Below, piece after piece: positions 34,009 to 42,287 of a stretch of DNA of 64,000 nt. Below the pieces are notes generated by a model. It worked only from the letters and a program-made list of their open reading frames with translations, was not told where the DNA came from and made no database searches. Source of the DNA: Actinomyces trachealis. GTDB taxonomy: Bacteria; Actinomycetota; Actinomycetes; Actinomycetales; Actinomycetaceae. The stretch spans positions 1,984,001 through 2,048,000 of the forward strand of contig NZ_CP065027.1 of NCBI RefSeq assembly GCF_015711475.1, read 5' to 3'. The stretch's first letter is position 1. Every line of letters starts with the position of its first letter. Made by a program: the position numbers and the translations under genes.

Positions 34009-34767
34009 TCAGGCCTGGCTGGTTGTGGTGGGTTGGACGGTCGGCTTACGGCTGGTGGTGCCGTCGGCGTTCACGTCGAAGGTCACCAGCGGCTCACCGG
34101 TGGGCTGCACGGAACCGCCCTTGGGCTCCAGGGTGATGAAGACCTGCGCCTGCACCTCCGGCATGAGGTCCAGGAAAGTAAAACCTGTGCCCTTGGCCGG
34201 GTCGTAAAGCCCCAGGGAGCGCAGCTCCCCACCCTTGCGCAGCCACACCTGCAAGCTGGCCCCGGCGGCGGCGTCCATCATCTGGTCGGGCAGGCTGAGC
34301 GCCGTCATGCTCATGTCCTCAGACCAGGTGAGGGTGGCGATATGCCCGTCCGGCATGGTGTCGGTGACGCGGTGGACATCCTGTGCCTGGTTCAGGTGCG
34401 CGAAATGCTCGGTGGGGGCCAGCGCATCCAGGGTGCTCCAGCGCCCGATGCCTACACCGGTGGCCAGCAAGGCCACGCTTGCCGCCACCCGCAGAACCGC
34501 CCCCAGCCGACGGCGTCTGGAGGACAGCCCCACCACCTGCGCCTCCCGCGCCTCCTGGGCCGCCGCCTCGGATACCTGCGCCAGCAGCCGCGCACGCAGC
34601 TCTGGGGACGGCTGTACCGGGCGCAAGGAGGCGCCTAGGGCCGCCAGCGTCTCGTCAGCCTCCAGTTGGGCGGTCAGTGCGGCGTCGTCGCCGCTTCCAG
34701 CCAGGTGTAGCAGGCCGTCTGCACGTGCAGGCTGCCTCACGTCGTAAGCCTTGTCCTCAGTGCTCAT
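34009..34767 (-). CDS. rskA: Anti-sigma factor, RskA family
   Basis: 252 residues. A cytosolic N-terminal ~90 residues (anti-sigma region), one transmembrane helix at about 90-108 (VLRVAASVALLATGVGIG), and an extracytoplasmic RskA-type beta domain (LTWSEDMSMTALSLPDQ, ASLQVWLRKGGELRSLGLYD, VFITLEPKGGSVQPTGEPLV). It should hold the adjacent ECF sigma factor at the membrane until released by proteolysis or a redox cue. Its ATG overlaps the sigma-factor stop by 4 bp, the normal arrangement for a sigma/anti-sigma pair. Confidence 0.9.
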   Translation of the reverse strand: MSTEDKAYDVRQPARADGLLHLAGSGDDAALTAQLEADETLAALGASLRPVQPSPELRARLLAQVSEAAAQEAREAQVVGLSSRRRRLGAVLRVAASVALLATGVGIGRWSTLDALAPTEHFAHLNQAQDVHRVTDTMPDGHIATLTWSEDMSMTALSLPDQMMDAAAGASLQVWLRKGGELRSLGLYDPAKGTGFTFLDLMPEVQAQVFITLEPKGGSVQPTGEPLVTFDVNADGTTSRKPTVQPTTTSQA

Positions 34768-35330
34768 AGCTCCACTCCCATGTGTGCACGTAGCTTCGTG
34801 ATCCCGTCCCGGATGCGGGTCTTGACCGTGCCCAGGGGCACGCCGGTGTGCGCAGCGATCTGACTGTGTGTGAGTTCTGTGAAATATGCCAATACCAGGG
34901 TGGAGCGGTGCGGCTCCCCGACCGCCCGCAGGGCCTGACGCACCGCCTCACCCTCCAGGTTGTCCTCCACCTGCTGCACGGTCAGGTCCGTATCCGGCAG
35001 GGAGGGCTGCCAGCGCAGGTCACGCTCCCGTGCGGCCTGACTAGAACGGACTCGGTCAATGGCGCGGCGGCGGGTCAGGGTGACCAGCCAGGCCCGCACC
35101 GAACCGCGCGCCGGATCGTAGGAGCCTGCCCGCCGCCAGAGTTCCAGGAAGACCTCCTGCAGTACTTCCTCGCTCTGGGCCCGATCCACCAGCACCTGCA
35201 TCGCCAGGGCCAGGAGCCGGGCGGACCAACGGTCGTATAGCTCAGCGAAGGCTTGCTGGTCCCGTCCCGCGACCCGCACCATCAGGGCGGCGTCGTCGGC
35301 TTGCTCACAGGACGGTTCGAGATGGTGCAC
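34764..35330 (-). CDS. sigK: ECF RNA polymerase sigma factor, SigK-like
   Basis: With a GTG start at 35330 the protein is 188 residues, near the size of mycobacterial SigK. Region 2 is FAELYDRWSARLLALAMQVL ... EVLQEVFLELWRRA and RAWLVTLTRRRAIDRVR; region 4 is RSTLVLAYFTELTHSQIAAH and GVPLGTVKTRIRDGITKLRAHM. It should transcribe a small envelope regulon, probably including its own operon with rskA and perhaps dipZ. The frame is open upstream to 35579, but that 83-residue stretch is Arg/Ser/Pro-rich and unlike the family, so it more likely holds the promoter; start choice is uncertain because no strong ribosome-binding site is visible. Confidence 0.88.
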   Translation of the reverse strand: MHHLEPSCEQADDAALMVRVAGRDQQAFAELYDRWSARLLALAMQVLVDRAQSEEVLQEVFLELWRRAGSYDPARGSVRAWLVTLTRRRAIDRVRSSQAARERDLRWQPSLPDTDLTVQQVEDNLEGEAVRQALRAVGEPHRSTLVLAYFTELTHSQIAAHTGVPLGTVKTRIRDGITKLRAHMGVEL

Positions 35331-35582
35331 CCGCCCATCGTATGTAAACGGGCTGGTGGCAACACCACCGGGTCCCCGGGAACCATCCTCCACGATGCTG
35401 GCCGTGCCACTACGGGGGCGGCTGCTGCTACGGGGGCTGCCGCTACGGCGGCGGATGGGCCGCATGGGGCGCACCGTCAGGTAACCGGAATAGCACGCCC
35501 CACGCGGGGAGTGTGGTGCCAGGCGGCACCTGTTGGCCTGCGCTGGGGCAGTCTCAGGCACTAGTTGGCAGGTGGACATGGC

Positions 35583-37361
35583 TCATCCAAAGGTGAAGGA
35601 GTAGAGCTGGACACCCTGGGGGACCTCGATCTCCAGGATTCCGGAGACCTGCTCCTGCTCGTCAACGAGGGCGAGCCTGTTGGGTACCTCGGGCACCTGC
35701 ATGGAGCCGGACTTACCGTTGAAGGTCCAGCGCAGCTCGCCCTGGCCGGAGGTCACGAGGTTGGCTTGCTTGCCGTGCCAGTTCAGGCGCAGCTTGGCGG
35801 GTCCGCCCTCAGGGGTGATGTGCTGGCCCTCGACGTGCCACTTGCCCTGCAAGGCGATGGTGTCTCGCGGCATGGACTCGGGGAACTCGTAGTCGTGGGT
35901 GCCCGGAATGATCGGGGCTCCGGCCACGCGGGTCACCCGGTCGGACCCCAGGTAGGTCTCAGGGCTGCGGTTCCCTAGGACGGCGGGGTCGTCGCTGGTG
36001 AAGACCGGCTCAGGCAGGCTGGCGTTGGGGTCAGCTTCGTGCAGGAGCGTGCGGATGAGTTTCTCCAGGGTGGCCTCGCCGCCTTCACCGAAGTGCAGTT
36101 GGCGTAGCTGGCCCTTGCTGTCCGCCAGGTAGTGGGCGGGCCAGTAGTGGTTGTCGAAGCTCTCCCAAGTGGTCAGGTTGGAGTCGACAGCGACCGGGTA
36201 GGTGATGCCGAGATTGTCGGAACCCTTCTTGACGTTCTCAACCTCCTTCTCGAAGGCGTACTCCGGGGAGTGGACGCCGATCACTTGCAGGCCAGAGTCC
36301 TTGTAGGTCTCGTGAAGCTTCTGGATGCCGGGCACGGAGCGCTGGCAGTTGATGCAGGAGTAGGCGTAGAAGTCGACCAGGGTGACCTTGCCGGTTTCGT
36401 TGACGTTAGGCAGGGGGGCGCCATCGGGAGTGTTGAGCCAGGCGATAGGCTCCACGATGTCGGGCAGGTCCCCGCACTCGCCGAGCTCATCGGCGCCGTC
36501 CCGGCAGACGGCGGAGGAGTGCAGGAGGCGGTCGGTGGAGGCTTGGGCTTCCTTGGTGTAGTCGGGCAGGGCCCGCTGCAGGACGGCTGGCAAGTCCAGC
36601 ACCAGGGCTCCGGCCAGGGCGATCATCAGCACCCCGGCGGTGACGCGGATGGCGCGCTGACGGGTGCGGAAGGCGGCCACACGGGAGGCCACCTCACGCC
36701 CGGCCAGGGCGAATCCGAGTAGCGGGATCGCGGTGCCCAGGCCGAAGGAAACGGCAAGCACCACCGTGTCTAGGCCGATCTTGCCGGTGGAACCGGCTAC
36801 GGCGACGGTGGCCAGGACTGGTCCTGCGCAGGGGACGTAGGCGGCACCAAGCACTAGGCCCAGCAGGAAGCCGTTGGAGGGGCCGCCGCCACCGACGCGG
36901 CCAAAGCGCTCGAAGGGCCGCTCCAGCACGTGCATCAGTGTGGGGAAGATCATGGCGACGCCGATCAGGGCGAGCAGCACGATCCCGGCCCAGCGGATGA
37001 AGTCCTGGGGCAGGTGCAGCAGGCTGAGGATCGTGGAACCCAGCAGGGTGAAGAAGGTGAAGGAGACGACCAGTCCGGCCACCACCAGGTAGGGGCGGGA
37101 GCTGCGGGCCTTTCCTGCGGGGGCGGGCTTAGTGGTGGCCGTGTCACCACTGGAGCTAGACAGGCCGATCAGCCCGGTGGCGTCCTTGAAACCGAGGCTG
37201 TTGCCGGAGCCTCCCGCCGGGGAAGCTGACTTGGTTGACTTCTCCTGTTCAGGCTCAGTGACCCCACCAGACACCAGGATCACTGGCAGCACCGGGAGGA
37301 TGCACGGGGATATGGCGGTGATCAACCCTCCCAGTAAACCGATTAGCACCAAGCTGGTCAT
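35583..37361 (-). CDS. dipZ: DipZ-like CcdA/thioredoxin fusion protein
   Basis: 592 residues. The N-terminal CcdA-type membrane domain ([16 protein letters not shown], with about six helices, and a Ser/Gly/Lys linker near residues 35-85) transfers reducing power across the membrane; then a periplasmic thioredoxin-like domain with active site [14 protein letters not shown], and a C-terminal beta-sandwich (about 450-592). This architecture is that of mycobacterial DipZ, implicated in extracytoplasmic thiol-disulfide exchange. It lies upstream of sigK/rskA on the same strand, linking redox of the envelope to that sigma factor by context. Confidence 0.92.
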   Translation of the reverse strand: MTSLVLIGLLGGLITAISPCILPVLPVILVSGGVTEPEQEKSTKSASPAGGSGNSLGFKDATGLIGLSSSSGDTATTKPAPAGKARSSRPYLVVAGLVVSFTFFTLLGSTILSLLHLPQDFIRWAGIVLLALIGVAMIFPTLMHVLERPFERFGRVGGGGPSNGFLLGLVLGAAYVPCAGPVLATVAVAGSTGKIGLDTVVLAVSFGLGTAIPLLGFALAGREVASRVAAFRTRQRAIRVTAGVLMIALAGALVLDLPAVLQRALPDYTKEAQASTDRLLHSSAVCRDGADELGECGDLPDIVEPIAWLNTPDGAPLPNVNETGKVTLVDFYAYSCINCQRSVPGIQKLHETYKDSGLQVIGVHSPEYAFEKEVENVKKGSDNLGITYPVAVDSNLTTWESFDNHYWPAHYLADSKGQLRQLHFGEGGEATLEKLIRTLLHEADPNASLPEPVFTSDDPAVLGNRSPETYLGSDRVTRVAGAPIIPGTHDYEFPESMPRDTIALQGKWHVEGQHITPEGGPAKLRLNWHGKQANLVTSGQGELRWTFNGKSGSMQVPEVPNRLALVDEQEQVSGILEIEVPQGVQLYSFTFG

Positions 37362-37556
37362 GAGTTCCTCCTACTTGGTAGGCGAGTGCTTCGTGAGCTG
37401 TTCGGTGCTGGGGGCGCAGTGGATTGGGGTGCAGGACCGAATCGACTGTGACCATAACCACAGGAACTGCACCAATCTGCTCTGTGTCTGGCTCCGAATG
37501 GTTGCCTGAGAGCGCGGAACAGCCGCTGCTCAACGTTCGACGAGAGGAACACTCCT

Positions 37557-37814
37557 ATGCGCCGCCTGACCACCACCATCGCCGCCTCCGCCCTTTGCGC
37601 CGTCTCTGTTTTTGGCCTGGCTGCCTGCGGCTCCGAGAAGCCCGCCTCCGACAAGAAGTCCCCCTCCATGCAGCAGACCATGAAGACTGACAACAAGACG
37701 AGCGACAGCAAGAACAAGGACAAGATGTCTGACGGCAAGACGAGCGACAGCAAGAACAAGGACAAGATGTCTGACGGCAAGACGAGCGACAGCAAGAACA
37801 AGAACAAAAAGTGA
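37557..37814 (+). CDS. Small Lys/Asp/Ser-rich lipoprotein with tandem repeats
   Basis: 85 residues. MRRLTTTIAASALCAVSVFG with lipobox LAAC (Cys 24) marks a lipoprotein; the mature part is strongly hydrophilic and basic, with two perfect 14-residue repeats (KTSDSKNKDKMSDG, residues 47-74) and a partial third. RBS GAGAGGA precedes the ATG. It is divergent from dipZ (195-bp shared region) and followed by a hairpin terminator. No known domain; it may be a surface-exposed spacer or pentapeptide-MXKDX-like protein (such lipoproteins are sometimes annotated that way), which I could not confirm. Confidence 0.8.
   Translation: MRRLTTTIAASALCAVSVFGLAACGSEKPASDKKSPSMQQTMKTDNKTSDSKNKDKMSDGKTSDSKNKDKMSDGKTSDSKNKNKK
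37695..37802 (+). repeat. 42-bp tandem repeat, 2.6 copies
   Basis: Units at 37695-37736 and 37737-37778 are identical and a partial unit follows at 37779-37802. The unit length is a multiple of three, so copy-number change would lengthen or shorten the lipoprotein without a frameshift. Confidence 0.9.
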
Positions 37815-37838
37815 GCCGACGGGCCTGATCCCGTCCCA

Positions 37839-37869
37839 AACGGCCCCTGGCAGCATGCCGGGGGCCGTT
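37839..37869 (+). terminator. Terminator hairpin of the lipoprotein gene
   Basis: A 14-bp stem (37839-37852 with 37856-37869, one T-G wobble) with a 3-nt loop, 25 bp after the stop codon. No T-tract follows; it may serve both strands because a convergent gene ends at 37883. Confidence 0.7.
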
Positions 37870-37882
37870 CCGCGTCTTATCC

Positions 37883-38487
37883 CTAAAACCGTTGCTGGCT
37901 GGAGACCACACTGGCAGAGTTCGTTCTGGACCGCTCTTGGTAGGCGTTGCGCAGAGGCACGTACTGCCCGGACTCCTGCGTCGCCCATGGTCCACGCCCC
38001 AGGCCCACAAGACGTCCAGCTAGGGTGTTGGCTCGTGCCAGCAGCAGGCTGGCACGGCTGCCGGTCTGCGCGACGCCCGTGAGCAAAACCTGCTTCCCCT
38101 CGGCAGTGACCATGGCGGACAAAACACTGACACCAGTCGACGTGACACGCACCAGGGGGAAGAAAGTGGAATGAGAGCAAGACCCGGACATGGGATCCTC
38201 GCACTTGCCCCCGCTAGTGCCGTAACCACTCCGCACGCAGACAATCCCGCAAGCCACGGCGCAGGTCCGGAATCAAACATAATCACCTGACCCGCCGCCA
38301 TAACAACCATGAGCAGCAAGACGACGACGGCTAGGTAGAACATCCCCACCCTCCGGGTACGCCGCGCAATGCGCCCAAATGACTGCGGAGCGCGGATAAC
38401 CAGCCCCTCCGACATCTCCGCGCCGGAGACACCCTGCCTTAGGACCATGGGCATAGCTGGCTGAGTCACATAGGGCGTCGTTGTCAT
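37883..38487 (-). pseudogene. Small membrane protein of unknown function, probable frameshift
   Basis: From 38487 the frame encodes MTTTPYVTQPAMPMVLRQGV, then a basic stretch and one strong transmembrane helix (VGMFYLAVVVLLLMVVMAA). Around 38220 the protein-like character passes to another minus frame reading CEDPMSGSCSHSTFFPLVRV, then VSVLSAMVTAEGKQVLLTGV, QTGSRASLLLARANTLAGRL, stopping at 37883. A single missing base near 38200-38260 would join them into a ~200-residue type II membrane protein with an external domain. Without the frameshift the first frame runs to 38020 in low-complexity Arg/Pro sequence. Family not recognised. Confidence 0.5.
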
Positions 38488-38582
38488 GGCAACAGCATCG
38501 GCAGCGGCAAACGGGTGGCAGCGGGCTGCGCACCCCAGCGACGCCGTCGGCGGCAGACTCGAACGGCAGTGGTTCAGGCGGC

Positions 38583-39563
38583 TCAGGCGGCGGTGAGCAG
38601 GGCCAGCGCCAGCCCCACGACAACGCCGTAGACCAGCTCAAACAAGCCAGCGTCGCGCAGCACGGGGATCAGGGCGCGACCACTGGCACCGGAACGCACT
38701 GTGCGGGTAGCACGCCAGGCAAAGACGCCCAGCACCACCAGCACCAGGAGCAACTGCAGCCCCGCTCCCAGGGGATGAGCGTCGCCAGGATGGGAGGCCC
38801 AGCGGGCCCAGCTCAGGGCCGCGAGCGCCAGGGGCACTGGGAGAAGCACCAGCATTATGAAAGCCCGGCGGGCACGGGCCTCCCCCAGGCGCACCGCCAA
38901 GGTGATCTTGCCGTGGGCCGGGTCGGTGTGGATGTCGCGCAGGTTGTTGACCATGAGCAGGGAGCAGGCGCTCAGGCCAATGCCGCAGGCCGCCAGCCAC
39001 AGCCAGCCCGGTGCCGTCGCCACCTGCACGTAGGTAGTGCCCACGGTGGCCATGAGGCCGAAGAACAGGAAGACGAACACCTCCCCCAATCCGGCGTAGC
39101 CGTAGGGGTGGCTGCCTCCGGTGTAGAACCAGGCGGCAGCCACCGCAGCCAGCCCCAGCAGCAGCCACCACCACTGGCCGGACAGGGCCAGCAGCGTCAC
39201 CCCCAGCAGCCCAGCCAGACCGAAGCAGCCGAAGGCTGCGTACTTGACCCGCTTGGGATTCACCTGCCCGGAGGCGGTCAGGCGCGGCGGCCCGGTGCGG
39301 TCGTCGTCGGTGCCACGGACGCCGTCGGAGTAGTCGTTGGCCAGGTTGGAGCCGATCTGCAGGGCTAGGGCCACGCCAGCGGCTAGGAGGCTGCGCAGCA
39401 GCGAGAAGCCTCCCAGGGCGGCTGCGGCCCCAGATCCCAGCAGTATTGGGGCCACTGCTGCTGGCAGGGTGCGCAGCCGCACCACCTCGGCCCAGCTGGT
39501 GGCCGCCGACTGGGCGGCCTTGGAGGTGGCAGCCTGGCTGCTGGGCTGGGACTGGCTGTTCAT
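38583..39563 (-). CDS. menA: 1,4-Dihydroxy-2-naphthoate polyprenyltransferase
   Basis: 326 residues, UbiA superfamily integral membrane enzyme that attaches the polyprenyl tail to DHNA. The first Asp-rich motif is SNLANDYSDGVRGTDDDRTG and the second is in NLRDIHTDPAHGKITLAVRL. Eight or nine hydrophobic segments are seen. It is 55 bp downstream of menE on the same strand. Confidence 0.95.
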   Translation of the reverse strand: MNSQSQPSSQAATSKAAQSAATSWAEVVRLRTLPAAVAPILLGSGAAAALGGFSLLRSLLAAGVALALQIGSNLANDYSDGVRGTDDDRTGPPRLTASGQVNPKRVKYAAFGCFGLAGLLGVTLLALSGQWWWLLLGLAAVAAAWFYTGGSHPYGYAGLGEVFVFLFFGLMATVGTTYVQVATAPGWLWLAACGIGLSACSLLMVNNLRDIHTDPAHGKITLAVRLGEARARRAFIMLVLLPVPLALAALSWARWASHPGDAHPLGAGLQLLLVLVVLGVFAWRATRTVRSGASGRALIPVLRDAGLFELVYGVVVGLALALLTAA

Positions 39564-39618
39564 GGCTTCCTCTCTGGCCCAGGGCTGGGGCGCTGGGAGC
39601 CTACCGCAAGCGAAAATG

Positions 39619-40929
39619 TCACTGGCTGCTCACCAACACCCATTCGGCTACGCCGCGCCGGTCGATCTTGCCGGGGCCGCGCATAGGCAGCTGGTCGGCG
39701 GCCAGTACCTGCTTGGGCGCTTGTGGCCCAGGGAGACTCTTACGGGCGGCTTGCCGCAGTCCGTCGCACCACGCTTGGTCAGCTGCAACCCCCGGCTTTG
39801 GCACGACGACAGCGGTGACCGCGCTCCCCCAGCGCTCGTGCGGCACCCCCACCACACAGGCCCGCGCCACCCCCGGCAGGGACAACAGCACAGCCTCCAC
39901 CTCCTGGGGCCGCACCTTGACCCCACCAGTGACGATCAGGTCATCGACCCGGCCCAGCACCACTAAGCGCTGCGTACCATCCGCGTTGCTTCGCAGACAG
40001 CCCAGGTCGCTGGTGAGTACCTCCGGCAGCCCATCCGCACCCGTCTTAAAAACGGTGCTACCGCTGGCGGCAGCGTAGCCCTCAGCCAGGACCGGGCCCG
40101 CAAGCACCACTCGCCCCACGCCATCGGCCTCCGGGGTGTCAATCCGCAGGCGGACCCCTTCAAGGGGTAGGCCGTCGTAGACGCAGCCACCACCGGTCTC
40201 TGACATGCCGTAGGTGCGCACCACAGGCACCCCCACCGCCTGCGCCTGGCCGAGCAGGCTGGTGCTGATATCCGCTCCCCCCACGAGCACCGCGCTTAGG
40301 CGGGACAGGACAGCGGCGCACTTGGCATCGGCCAGCGCATCGTAGACCTGGGTGGGCACCAGGGAGGTGTAGACGGGCCCACCACCGGCCTGGGCGAGCC
40401 CCTGCTCCAGGCCCGCGTATAGAGCCGCTGTGCTAAAGCCGCCGCTGGCATCAACGACCACCGGCTCCCCCCCAGCCAAGACGGAGCGCACCAGCACCTG
40501 CAACCCGGCTACGTGGTGAGCAGGTAAAGCCAGTACCCAGACGCCGGGGCCGCTGAGCCGCCTGTGCGTTGCGCGCGCGGAGGCCACCAGCGCACGGGCG
40601 CTTACAGCCACCAGGGAACCGCTGCCGGTGGTGGAGCCGGAGGTGCGCAACAGCAGGTCAGCCCGCGGGAAGGTGGAGGATTCAGCCAGGCGTGCAGCCA
40701 GTTCCTCGCGCACCGAGTCGCTCGCCTCGCCTGGGGCCACCGGTACCAGCAGCGGCAGCCCCTGCGTCGCAGCGCCCGCTCCCCCACCAGTGCTGCCCAG
40801 CAGCCCCCGGACGGTGAGGCGCTCAGCCAGCAGCGCACGCAGGTGAGCGACGTCGTCGGGGTTCGTGCCACCGGTGACAAGCACGAGGGGACGGGGTGCG
40901 GGTTTAGTCACCCGGATAGGTTGGCACAC
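39619..40929 (-). CDS. menE: o-Succinylbenzoate-CoA ligase
   Basis: 436 residues, ANL adenylate-forming family. LLRTSGSTTGSGSLVAVS is the phosphate-binding loop, RTYGMSETGGGCVYDG the A5 motif, LGRVDDLIVTGGVKVRPQEV the hinge, and GKIDRRGVAEWV carries the catalytic Lys. It activates o-succinylbenzoate for MenB. Shorter than many ANL enzymes but normal for actinobacterial MenE. Operon with menA. Confidence 0.93.
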   Translation of the reverse strand: MCQPIRVTKPAPRPLVLVTGGTNPDDVAHLRALLAERLTVRGLLGSTGGGAGAATQGLPLLVPVAPGEASDSVREELAARLAESSTFPRADLLLRTSGSTTGSGSLVAVSARALVASARATHRRLSGPGVWVLALPAHHVAGLQVLVRSVLAGGEPVVVDASGGFSTAALYAGLEQGLAQAGGGPVYTSLVPTQVYDALADAKCAAVLSRLSAVLVGGADISTSLLGQAQAVGVPVVRTYGMSETGGGCVYDGLPLEGVRLRIDTPEADGVGRVVLAGPVLAEGYAAASGSTVFKTGADGLPEVLTSDLGCLRSNADGTQRLVVLGRVDDLIVTGGVKVRPQEVEAVLLSLPGVARACVVGVPHERWGSAVTAVVVPKPGVAADQAWCDGLRQAARKSLPGPQAPKQVLAADQLPMRGPGKIDRRGVAEWVLVSSQ

Positions 40930-40952
40930 CGGGAAGCCGCTAGGGTGTTGGC

Positions 40953-41363
40953 ATGCGCGTGGTCCTGATTGTTCTTGTGATAGCCCTGACGCTTTACGCC
41001 GTCCTGGACTGCGCCCGCACGCCCAGCGAGTCCTTACCCCAGCCCCTCCCCAAGCCCATCTGGCTGCTGGTCATCATCCTGTTCTCAGTGGTGGGGCCGG
41101 TGGCCTGGATCATCACCTCCCGCGTTAAGGCAGCTGAGGATCGGGGCGGCATGGTGGAGCGCAGCGTATGGTCCTCGCAGGAGGGCATCAGCTTTCAGCG
41201 ACGTGGGCGCCAGCCGCAGCGTCGTGCCCTGGGGCCCGACGACGACCCCGAGTTCCTCCGCAACCTGGAGCAGGACATTCGGCGTCGCAAGTACCACCCG
41301 AAGGAGGACGACGGGCAGCAGGACCGTGGCCCCACAGGGCCGCAGGGGCCGACTGGCCAATGA
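40953..41363 (+). CDS. PLDc_N-domain small membrane protein
   Basis: 136 residues. Two hydrophobic helices (about 2-20 and 37-58) with the linker DCARTP and PKPIWLLVIILFSVVGPVAW match the phospholipase D nuclease N-terminal (PLDc_N) domain, a two-helix membrane module found alone in many actinobacteria. The C-terminal half is basic and Gln-rich and cytosolic. ATG at 40953; divergent from menE with 23 bp between the starts, so the promoters overlap coding sequence or each other. Confidence 0.8.
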   Translation: MRVVLIVLVIALTLYAVLDCARTPSESLPQPLPKPIWLLVIILFSVVGPVAWIITSRVKAAEDRGGMVERSVWSSQEGISFQRRGRQPQRRALGPDDDPEFLRNLEQDIRRRKYHPKEDDGQQDRGPTGPQGPTGQ

Positions 41364-41373
41364 CAGAAAGCGG

Positions 41374-41405
41374 TTATCTGTCGTTTATCTGTCATTTAGT
41401 TTGTC
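41374..41405. repeat. 11-bp phased TTATCTGTC repeats
   Basis: TTATCTGTC at 41374-41382 and 41385-41393 are repeated one helical turn apart, with a degenerate third copy (TTAGTTTGTC, 41396-41405). A complementary TGACAGA at 41361-41367 overlaps the end of the preceding gene. It lies in the 174-bp gap between two convergent genes and could be a protein-binding site or hairpin. Confidence 0.45.
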
Positions 41406-41537
41406 ACGGGCGGCGCAGAAGCTCCTGAACGCCAATCCAGCCCCCACCAAGAACCGTTAGCTCCCTACCATGCCTCTGCGCTGATTCTCCCTGTCTCCTC
41501 TCCCTGGGCAGTCTCTAAGCCTCAGCAGTGAGAAAAT

Positions 41538-42287
41538 TCAGCGCGGCCAGGCGCGGGTGTCGATGTCGTAGCCGTGGGCGGCGGCGTGCACCAACCAGTC
41601 TCCCGGGATCCAGGAGCGGGCCGTCAGCTGGGGGTGCTCTGGCAGGTAGCGCAGCGCCCACAGGATCAGCACCAGTTCGGCCCACTGGGCGCGCAGCTTC
41701 CAGCGGGCGGTGCCTTGGGAGTTGGCGGCTGCCATGATGATCTCCCCGGTGGCGGTCAGGGAGCACTCTCGCACGTCGGCGTAGGAGATGGACATGACGC
41801 CCTCGGCGGTGCCCAGGTAGATGCCGTGGGTGGAGACAGTCAGGCGGGCGTCTGCCAGGTGGCGCCAGCGGGCGACACTGTCGGCTTCGGCGGCTTTCTT
41901 GCGTTTGGCATTCATGTAGGCCTGCCCACCGAAGAAGGCGGCGGTTAGGGCGATGCCGACGGGTCCTCCGGCCAGGAAGAATCCGCGTGAGGGGTTGTAG
42001 GTGGCGTCTCCGCGGCGGAACATGAGCAGCTCGGCGTCACAGGAGGCGAGCATGACCTCGTCAGCGGCGAAGGCGGGACGCACTGGGTCCACCACTGGGG
42101 AGACGGGGTTGGGGCGGGCGCCGAGGGTCAGGGCGGTGAGCACCCCGGCGGTGTTCCACCAGATGAAGTCCTGGACGGTCCAGGGGCGCCGGGGGGTTGG
42201 TCGTTGCAGGGGGCGTGGGCCGGGGACGGTCAGGTCACGGTTGGTGGCGGGGACGATCTCCCCGCCCGGCTCGGGGCTGATGGTCAC
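41538..42287 (-). CDS. Unknown 249-residue protein with central membrane segment
   Basis: The N-terminal ~100 residues (EVMLASCDAELLMFRRGDAT) are followed by a hydrophobic stretch (GGPVGIALTAAFFGGQAYMN) and a KRKK stop-transfer signal; the C-terminal part (RWRHLADARLTVSTHGIYLG, SISYADVRECSLTATGEIIM, AQWAELVLILWALRYL) resembles a PH-like sheet followed by a helix. I do not recognise a named family. Its ATG overlaps the stop of the histidine phosphatase gene by 4 bp, so they are co-translated. Confidence 0.8.
   Translation of the reverse strand: MTISPEPGGEIVPATNRDLTVPGPRPLQRPTPRRPWTVQDFIWWNTAGVLTALTLGARPNPVSPVVDPVRPAFAADEVMLASCDAELLMFRRGDATYNPSRGFFLAGGPVGIALTAAFFGGQAYMNAKRKKAAEADSVARWRHLADARLTVSTHGIYLGTAEGVMSISYADVRECSLTATGEIIMAAANSQGTARWKLRAQWAELVLILWALRYLPEHPQLTARSWIPGDWLVHAAAHGYDIDTRAWPR

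Noticed and set aside
37695..37802. CRISPR array
   Set aside because: The repeats are directly adjacent, in frame within a lipoprotein gene, with no spacers; no CRISPR array is visible in the window.
38174..38205. Possible fifth copy of the 32-bp motif (GCAAGACCCG then GACATGGG)
   Set aside because: Only the first half-site and spacer start match, it lies inside the membrane pseudogene and the second half-site is absent.
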